The position numbers were made by a program, and so were the translations under genes. From positions 1 through 10,373 of the forward strand of contig QHBQ01000009.1 in NCBI GenBank assembly GCA_003243865.1: a stretch of DNA of 10,373 nucleotides, written 5' to 3'. Positions within the stretch are counted from its first letter, which is position 1; every line of letters starts with the position of its first letter. Positions 5,589-10,373 of the stretch are shown piece after piece. The stretch is from Candidatus Chloroheliales bacterium (GTDB lineage: Bacteria > Chloroflexota > Chloroflexia > QHBQ01). The notes under the pieces are model-generated. The model was not told the DNA's origin, ran no database searches, and saw only the letters and a program-made list of their open reading frames with translations.

Positions 5589-8500
5589 ATGGCCAAACCC
5601 AGCAGAAACCAATTGCATGATGCGATGAATGAACATCTAAGCAACGATGACCTTCCTCTGCTCTGTATTAGGTTGAGGGAAGCAGACTCGCGGCTGGTTG
5701 GCCTTCAGGTTGAGGATTTGCCCTCTCCTGCGGGCAAGAGCCAACGTATTATCAGCCTCATTGATTACTTCCAGAAGCGTAATGCTCTTCCCATACTGAT
5801 TAGCGCTCTGCAACGGGATTATCCATATGTTCTAGAGAATATGCCAGGTGAGGCCCCCTCAGCTACAAGCGCTAGCCCGTTCGATGCCTACCGCGACTTT
5901 GTACTCCGTGCTTACGGCTATATTCCCCTGCTCCCATTCTATCAAGTTCAGCCCCCTCTCATGCCGATTGGGGATACCTACTACGTGGCGCTTGAGGCGG
6001 CCTATCGCCACGGCGATCTCATTGCTAAGGCCAAGCGAGAGGAAGCTCTTAAGGAGATGAGATTCAGCATCACCTCCCTCGAAGATTACCAGACAATGCG
6101 CGAGCGCCTCGACGAATATTATCGGCTTGAGAATGCCGGCCTTACCCCTGGGCAAGAGGCAGTGCCGCTGAATCGAGCTGTCGCTACCTACCCGCGCCTG
6201 GTTGTGCTGGGAGAGCCAGGTGCGGGCAAGACCACCCTACTTCAATATCTCACTCACACCTTCGCCCAGGCCGAGCCTGAAGGCCAGGTACCAGGGTTCG
6301 GGCATTACCGACTACCCATTAATGTGCGGCTGGCAGACTTCGCTAGCTTTGAGTACGTCATCAACTCGGATACCATTGCTGAACTGGCAGCCAGAGGCAT
6401 TGGCGCTGGCCTAGCTCACCAGGTGAAGACGGAGCTTCTTGAGTGGGTGTTCGACAGGAAGCAGGCTATAATCCTGCTCGACGGCCTTGACGAGGTAGAC
6501 CCAAACAAGCGCGGATGGGTGGAGAAGCAGCTTAATGACCTTGCCACCCCCCTAGGCGTCAATGGCTCCAAGCCTACGGCTATGCCCCTCGATCAACATC
6601 CCGTTGGCAACCGCATCATCATCACATGCCGCATCGCTGGATACGAGCGCTCCCGGCTGGATGCTGCTCATGCCCATTATGTGGTACTGGGTGTCAGAAC
6701 CAAAAGCCGCCGGGGCTTCCTGCTCCAGTGGTTCGAGAGCTACCGCACCCATGTACTCCCAGAAAGTGTGGAAACAGGTTGGGCAGAGATTGAGGCGGCG
6801 CCGCTGAACCAGCGGCTGAATCGACCAGGGATAGAGCGAGTAGCCCAGATCCCCCTCTTCCTTTCGCTCATCGCCCAGCTCTGGCTGCTCGACCCTAGCC
6901 AGCAATTTACCACCCGCGCCGCCATCCTCAGGCGGGTAATGAGCCTGTACCTTCGTCAGCGTATCCATGGTCGGCCAGAGCGAGAGACTGACCGGGAGTT
7001 CGCCGATGAGCGGGAGGAAATAGGTCGACTGGCTAGGCTGGCTTACTGCGTTCATGCGACAAGTGAGCGTGGTGGCATCCGTGAAGCGGAGGGTAGTCGT
7101 ATTATTGGCTCCGAGCTGTGGCGGCAGGCACTCAAGGTTGCCAACCTGCTCGTCGAACGTGGCTACGAGGGTGGCGAGGTTATTCCAGAAGCAAGGCGCT
7201 ATGGCTTTCCCCATCGCATCTTTGAGGAGTACCTGGCTGCCCGCTATCTAGTGGACGGTCGTGCCTCCTCAGAGCAACTGTCTCTGCTGCGCCGTCACCT
7301 GCACGATGAGCGCTGGCAGGAGGTGGTGCTGCTAGCCCTCGGCACAATGAAGAACGGCGGGGAGATGCTGGACAAACTTTGTATAAGCCCAGAGCGTAAA
7401 CCTTCCCCTGATGAGAAGCTACTGCATCGAGACTTGTTGTTTGCGCTAGAAGCGGCAGCCGATGGTGTTCAGCTCTCGTCTTACGCGCTGAGTCGGCTGG
7501 TAGATGAGACGTCCACACTGTATTTTGCTGACGACTGTAACCACGGCAAAGGCAGATACCTACTGCTACGCGAGCAGATCGAGGCGCGGCTTGAGCGTCT
7601 GGTAGGCACGGAATCGGGACGTGAATTCGTGAATGCGATGCGGGCAAAGCTGAAGGCGACGGACCCGCACGTGCGCAGCCTTGCCATCATGGTGCTAGGC
7701 CGGGTGGGAGTAGGGGATGAAAGTCTAGCTGTGGTACTCATTGAGCGGCTCAAAGACCGCGATAATCGAGTGCGCGATGCCGCAGCGGAGGCATTGGGCA
7801 GACTGGGAGTAGCCTCAGACGAGGTGCTGAATACGCTGGTCGCGGTGTTGTACAAAGAAGGCGGAGATGATGGGGCACGCTCTAGCGCGATGGAGGCACT
7901 GGCGAGACTTGGCAGAGGCAATCGCGATTTGACAGCTGACCTGCTCCAGAGGCTGGATAGCGAGATCGATGACTTCTTCCGCTACGCCGCAACGCGAGTC
8001 GTCGGTGAGATTGGTGTAGGTGAACCAGCGGTAGTTGCATCGCTTCTGGACAAGCTACAGCGCGATGACGATACAACTGTGCGCCGCGAGGCCGCCGACG
8101 CGCTGGGTAATATGGGGGCTAATAACGAGCAGGTAATCAATGGGCTACTAGCCGCCCTACGCGGCGACATTGAGGCTCGTTACCAGGCCGCTAGGGCGCT
8201 GGCGAAGATTGGGGCGGAAGATAAGCGTGTTCCCACTGCTCTTTTCGTGCAACTACGCACTGAGCGCGACTTTGGCGTTCTCCTCTTCACCGCTCTAGCT
8301 ATCGGAAGTCTGGAGCCAAATGGTGAAGTAGCAATTCCAGCGCTTGTTAACGCGCTCCCTAAGTGTGACTCGCTTGCCAGGGGTGGGATAGTCTCTGCGC
8401 TGGGCAGGGTGTCGAGCCAGCAAGAGGAAGCTGTCGCGAAATTGCTTCAGATGCTCAGAGGTGAGAGAGATATGCAGGTTCAAGTGGAAATAATGGCTGC

Positions 8501-8981
8501 GCTCGGTAACTTGGGAGTTGTCAGCGCGGATACACTACAGGTTCTTAAGAATGGCCTCGGTGACAGCCATGATGATGTGCGCAAGAATGCAGCAATTTCG
8601 CTGGGGAAGATTGCTGCTAAGGATGCCGTATCTGACCTGATTACTAGGTTGGGGGTCGAGCCTAAAGCGCACGTGCGTCGGGAAATAGTTAGGTCGCTAG
8701 GTATCCTCGCGCCTGGGGATAAAGATGTTTCCAAGAAGCTGCTAGCGCAAGTGATGTCTGACCCCGATTATATTGTATCCGGGGTTGGAGTTATTGCACT
8801 TAAGAGTTGCCTTGATCATGAGGGTGTGATTACCGCGATACGTAAGCTCACTACCGCCTTGCATGACGCAAAGACTTTTGGTCCGCTTTGGGAGCAGGCT
8901 TATAACGCTGCCTACGAAGTGCTGTCCTCGTATATCACTAAAACCACAGTTGCTAGTGCTTATGACCAGGATTGCGAGTAA
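5589..8981 (+). CDS. EAD-NACHT-HEAT STAND ATPase
   Basis: An 1130-residue protein. Residues 7-82 are the same death-like effector-associated domain as in the NB-ARC protein (ungapped, 28 of 76 positions identical by my count). Residues about 195-555 form a NACHT ATPase: Walker A GEPGAGKTT (208-216, Lys214), Walker B IILLDGLDEVD (Asp298, Asp301, Glu302), a TCR motif (346-348) typical of NACHT sensor regions, and the C-terminal NACHT signature FPHRIFEEYLAA (540-551). From about 570 the chain is helical, and residues about 686-1080 are roughly 11 HEAT/PBS-lyase-type repeats of 31-34 residues, recognisable from recurring DxxVRxxAAxALGxLG patterns. NACHT-HEAT proteins are oligomerising switches in which the HEAT solenoid is thought to bind the trigger or hold the ATPase inactive. 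Start ATG 5589 is chosen from the perfect Shine-Dalgarno at 5570-5577; upstream in-frame starts at 5562 and 5565 would add nine residues. It directly follows the peptidase gene, so the two are co-transcribed. Confidence 0.92.
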   Translation: MAKPSRNQLHDAMNEHLSNDDLPLLCIRLREADSRLVGLQVEDLPSPAGKSQRIISLIDYFQKRNALPILISALQRDYPYVLENMPGEAPSATSASPFDAYRDFVLRAYGYIPLLPFYQVQPPLMPIGDTYYVALEAAYRHGDLIAKAKREEALKEMRFSITSLEDYQTMRERLDEYYRLENAGLTPGQEAVPLNRAVATYPRLVVLGEPGAGKTTLLQYLTHTFAQAEPEGQVPGFGHYRLPINVRLADFASFEYVINSDTIAELAARGIGAGLAHQVKTELLEWVFDRKQAIILLDGLDEVDPNKRGWVEKQLNDLATPLGVNGSKPTAMPLDQHPVGNRIIITCRIAGYERSRLDAAHAHYVVLGVRTKSRRGFLLQWFESYRTHVLPESVETGWAEIEAAPLNQRLNRPGIERVAQIPLFLSLIAQLWLLDPSQQFTTRAAILRRVMSLYLRQRIHGRPERETDREFADEREEIGRLARLAYCVHATSERGGIREAEGSRIIGSELWRQALKVANLLVERGYEGGEVIPEARRYGFPHRIFEEYLAARYLVDGRASSEQLSLLRRHLHDERWQEVVLLALGTMKNGGEMLDKLCISPERKPSPDEKLLHRDLLFALEAAADGVQLSSYALSRLVDETSTLYFADDCNHGKGRYLLLREQIEARLERLVGTESGREFVNAMRAKLKATDPHVRSLAIMVLGRVGVGDESLAVVLIERLKDRDNRVRDAAAEALGRLGVASDEVLNTLVAVLYKEGGDDGARSSAMEALARLGRGNRDLTADLLQRLDSEIDDFFRYAATRVVGEIGVGEPAVVASLLDKLQRDDDTTVRREAADALGNMGANNEQVINGLLAALRGDIEARYQAARALAKIGAEDKRVPTALFVQLRTERDFGVLLFTALAIGSLEPNGEVAIPALVNALPKCDSLARGGIVSALGRVSSQQEEAVAKLLQMLRGERDMQVQVEIMAALGNLGVVSADTLQVLKNGLGDSHDDVRKNAAISLGKIAAKDAVSDLITRLGVEPKAHVRREIVRSLGILAPGDKDVSKKLLAQVMSDPDYIVSGVGVIALKSCLDHEGVITAIRKLTTALHDAKTFGPLWEQAYNAAYEVLSSYITKTTVASAYDQDCE

Positions 8982-9033
8982 CGGCTATCTAAAACGTTAT
9001 GGCTTCCCACTCGTACCAGCAGTAAGTGCATCA

Positions 9034-9339
9034 CTATCGCTCCTGGACGCGCAGCAGTGCTAGCAATTCGCCAGGCTCAATAAAATACCTCTGCACCCGC
9101 AGTGTCCGCCCATCGAACACGCACAGACCGGCACCCGGCATCTGGAGCCACTCCGCCCGGCGCATCCCTATAATCATTTCCGAAGCTTGGGGGTCCACTA
9201 CCCTCAGCGTCACCCGGCTCGCAAGTTGGGCGCGCAGGTTGGTGGGCAGCAGCTCCTCCAAGCGGCGTTGCGTGCCGATGATAAGATGGATGCTATAGGC
9301 TCTCTCTGCCAACTGCCTTAACGCCTCGGCAACGGTCAT
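9034..9339 (-). CDS. FtsK/SpoIIIE-like ATPase, C-terminal fragment
   Basis: A 101-residue minus-strand frame that aligns by eye with the end of FtsK/SpoIIIE-type DNA-pumping ATPase domains: a helix (LRQLAERAYS), the core strand with sensor motif IHLIIGTQRR (17-26), then the characteristic run through NLRAQLASRVTLRV (34-47) and GAGL near the domain end. The Walker A half of the domain is absent, and Walker B lies upstream in another frame (9336-9455). ATG 9339 is preceded by a strong GGAGG (6-nt spacer), and the upstream frame's TGA overlaps it as ATGA, so expression as a separate piece is possible. It could not hydrolyse ATP alone. Most likely it is the tail of a broken gene. It is convergent with the NACHT-HEAT gene, with 52 nt between them. 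Confidence 0.6.
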   Translation of the reverse strand: MTVAEALRQLAERAYSIHLIIGTQRRLEELLPTNLRAQLASRVTLRVVDPQASEMIIGMRRAEWLQMPGAGLCVFDGRTLRVQRYFIEPGELLALLRVQER

Positions 9340-9455
9340 TGAACTCCTCCTGTGGCATTGCTCGCTCCTGCTCGCTCCTGCTTGGTGCCGCTGAAGACGC
9401 CTGCCAAGTGCGCCAACTCGTTAATCAAGATCAGCATCCTTGAATAGGCGATCCC
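9336..9455 (-). pseudogene. FtsK-like remnant carrying a Walker B segment, out of frame with its tail
   Basis: The minus-strand frame ending at TGA 9336-9338 contains RMLILINELAHLAG (from about 9440), which fits the Walker B strand and following helix of FtsK-type ATPases, normally hhhhDE. The catalytic-position aspartate reads asparagine here (AAC at 9420-9422). Upstream of about 9455 the frame stays open to 9647 but loses any protein-like character and has no Walker A. The remnant is followed by the 10-bp tandem repeat at 9361-9380 and then runs into a stop exactly where the C-terminal frame begins. A 33-codon product from ATG 9437 is possible but has no well-placed ribosome binding site. 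I read this as decay of an integrated or ancestral FtsK-like gene. Confidence 0.45.
9361..9380. repeat. 10-bp perfect tandem duplication
   Basis: CTCGCTCCTG occurs twice back to back, inside the FtsK-like remnant and between its Walker B frame and its C-terminal frame. Ten is not a multiple of three, so copy-number change shifts the reading frame. A third copy would join the two frames without a stop. Confidence 0.85.
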
Positions 9456-9465
9456 CCTTAAGGGG
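9454..9465. repeat. 12-bp perfect palindrome
   Basis: CCCCTTAAGGGG is perfectly self-complementary and marks the point where FtsK-like similarity ends on the minus strand. It has no loop and no flanking T-run, so it is not a terminator. It could be a dimeric-protein binding site or a recombination scar; the sequence does not decide. Confidence 0.4.
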
Positions 9466-9512
9466 TGCTTACCTATTATAAGTTTGCAGATGGTTCGTGT
9501 CGAGAAGATGTA

Positions 9513-9541
9513 TTGACAGAGGAGCTTAATAGAGATATGAT
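9513..9541 (+). promoter_or_regulatory. Strong sigma-70-type promoter for the two-TM gene
   Basis: A perfect TTGACA (9513-9518) and TATGAT (9536-9541) are spaced by 17 nt. The start would be near 9548, leaving an unusually long leader of about 150 nt before ATG 9699. This makes the two-TM EAD gene its own transcription unit, separate from the upstream STAND operon. Confidence 0.65.
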
Positions 9542-9609
9542 AGAAGCATAGAAATAACCCCCTAGTAATGGAAAAAGAGGAAGCCATTGCACCGGGTGAG
9601 ATATAAAGC

Positions 9610-9701
9610 TGGTGGGTAGAAGACACATTGATGAATAATACCACCAATGGGACAGAGACATCTAACGGATTGGTACAGTAGCAAATGGAGGTGGTAATAT
9701 G
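9610..9701 (+). promoter_or_regulatory. Leader with RBS-sequestering and competing hairpins (candidate)
   Basis: ATAATACCACC (9635-9645) can pair with GGTGGTAATAT (9690-9700) at 10 of 11 positions. That would bury the end of the Shine-Dalgarno GGAGG (9687-9691) and the start codon. The same CCACCA (9641-9646) can instead pair with TGGTGG (9610-9615), leaving the ribosome site free. A 16-codon open frame (ATG 9631 to TAG 9679-9681) runs through the sequestering strand, so its translation would also open the hairpin. The complementarity is visible; a regulatory function is inferred. Confidence 0.35.
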
Positions 9702-10295
9702 GAAAGCAGCTGGCGAAAGTTCCTACGGTTTCTTTGGGCCTTTGTCATTATTGCTGGCCTGATATTCGGTCTGCTCCTGACAGTTATACTCAAGCTACTC
9801 TCTATAGAACCTAACACTTTGTGGGTGCTTTTTGTAAGTGCTATAAGCGCCCTTTGCGGCGGGATACTTGCGAACCTTCATCCGGTTGTAGATTTCTTCA
9901 ATCGCCCGTTCATGCCCAGGCAGTCGCCTGTAAGCCAACCACTATCTATAACTGCTTCTCAAAAAGAAAGGGCAGGTACGAACATGACTTCGACACAAGG
10001 CTCCGACCTCGATTTCGGTGAGGCTCTACATCGTCGTATTACTCGTCGGCTGATGCTAGAGGACCTTAGAACCTGGTGTTTCTATATGGAGGAGCAGGAG
10101 CCGAAACTTAGCTATAGTGAGCTTGAAGGCGGCCTCAGCGACAAGCTATCGCAGCTTATTCGCCGCGCAGTTGGTTTGAATAAGCGCTCTTTGCTCATCA
10201 ACAAGCTATACATCGTTCGCTCTGACATATTGAGAGATGATCTCGCGCAATGGAAATCATGGGCTGAACGGCTGGATGCTGGCAGCCATTATTAG
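9699..10295 (+). CDS. Two-transmembrane protein with cytosolic EAD-like domain
   Basis: A 198-residue protein starting at ATG 9699 behind GGAGG (9687-9691, 7-nt spacer). Two hydrophobic spans are clear (about 9-33 and 41-62), separated by a very short turn (SIEPNT), so both ends probably face the cytosol. A flexible linker (about 63-103) leads to a helical domain (about 105-186) that shares the death-like domain signature of the two STAND proteins: RLMLEDLRTWC (117-127) against RLSFDDLRLIC in the NB-ARC protein, then K-L, L-I-R and L-L spacing to the end. Two-TM plus effector-associated domain is a known layout of membrane-acting partners in STAND conflict systems, so this is a candidate membrane effector or membrane anchor recruited by homotypic contact. 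It has its own promoter. An internal ATG (9984, Met96) after GCAGGT could yield a soluble domain-only form. The third domain copy is divergent, so homology is likely, not certain. Confidence 0.75.
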   Translation: MESSWRKFLRFLWAFVIIAGLIFGLLLTVILKLLSIEPNTLWVLFVSAISALCGGILANLHPVVDFFNRPFMPRQSPVSQPLSITASQKERAGTNMTSTQGSDLDFGEALHRRITRRLMLEDLRTWCFYMEEQEPKLSYSELEGGLSDKLSQLIRRAVGLNKRSLLINKLYIVRSDILRDDLAQWKSWAERLDAGSHY

Positions 10296-10373
10296 CTTCT
10301 GTGGTTATGGTTGGAGGCACCAAATGGTTGCGACGTAGAGGCTGCTTGGGTGGATTAATCTGCAAGGGAAGGG

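Noticed and set aside
6552..7214. 220-codon open frame on the minus strand
   Set aside because: It lies wholly inside the NACHT ATPase region, antisense to conserved motifs (the TCR motif), with no recognisable domain of its own; a shadow frame.
7180..7921. Long overlapping minus-strand frames of about 150 codons each
   Set aside because: They are antisense to the NACHT end and HEAT repeats. Their serine/alanine/arginine-rich content reflects the periodic repeat codons opposite, not a protein.
9454..9465. CCCCTTAAGGGG as a rho-independent terminator
   Set aside because: The palindrome has no loop and no T-run on either strand.
9456..9647. Upstream half of the minus-strand frame that ends at 9336
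   Set aside because: Protein-like sequence begins only at about 9455. The rest is hydrophobic noise without Walker A and overlaps the promoter and leader of the two-TM gene.
10307..10373. Partial frame starting at ATG 10307 (or GTG 10301) and open to the window edge
   Set aside because: Only about 22 codons are visible, with no Shine-Dalgarno and no recognisable motif. It could be the start of a gene but cannot be supported here.

Overview
The window looks like an accessory (defence or biological-conflict) island of a multicellular or filamentous bacterium, most likely a member of the Chloroflexota (Herpetosiphon or Ktedonobacteria type). This placement is inferred from gene content: long STAND NTPases with N-terminal effector-associated (death-like) domains, NACHT-HEAT proteins, XRE-like helix-turn-helix repeats on an NB-ARC protein, and a decayed FtsK-like ATPase, all at moderate GC. 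No phylogenetic marker is present, so the assignment is moderate.

Layout. Bases 1-187 hold nothing I recognise. Bases 188-525 (minus strand) look like a decayed small gene with one in-frame stop and one frameshift. A divergent promoter region (526-707) holds a near-consensus sigma-70 promoter reading right into two small genes (708-866 and 893-1171) whose N-termini resemble each other. A 93-bp imperfect palindromic, MITE-like element (1171-1263) follows; its right end carries an extended -10 motif pointing into the next gene.

The core is a three-gene plus-strand operon: an EAD-NB-ARC STAND ATPase with a C-terminal pair of XRE-like HTH repeats (1304-3397); a cytosolic prolyl-oligopeptidase-family (S9) serine peptidase with an intact triad but a changed S1 pocket (3457-5559); and an EAD-NACHT-HEAT STAND ATPase (5589-8981). 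The two STAND proteins carry the same N-terminal domain, alignable without gaps at identical residue numbers (7-82).

Downstream, on the minus strand, is the tail of an FtsK/SpoIIIE-like ATPase (9034-9455) broken next to a 10-bp tandem repeat. A separate transcription unit with its own strong promoter (9513-9541) and a possibly structured leader then encodes a two-transmembrane protein (9699-10295) with a third, more divergent copy of the same domain in its cytosolic tail.

Working model (inference): the three death-like domains form a homotypic interaction network. The two STAND ATPases would act as sensors or switches (HTH pair and HEAT solenoid as sensing surfaces). The peptidase and the two-TM protein would be candidate effectors, one proteolytic and one membrane-acting. 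I see no CRISPR array, tRNA, rRNA or intact transposase.
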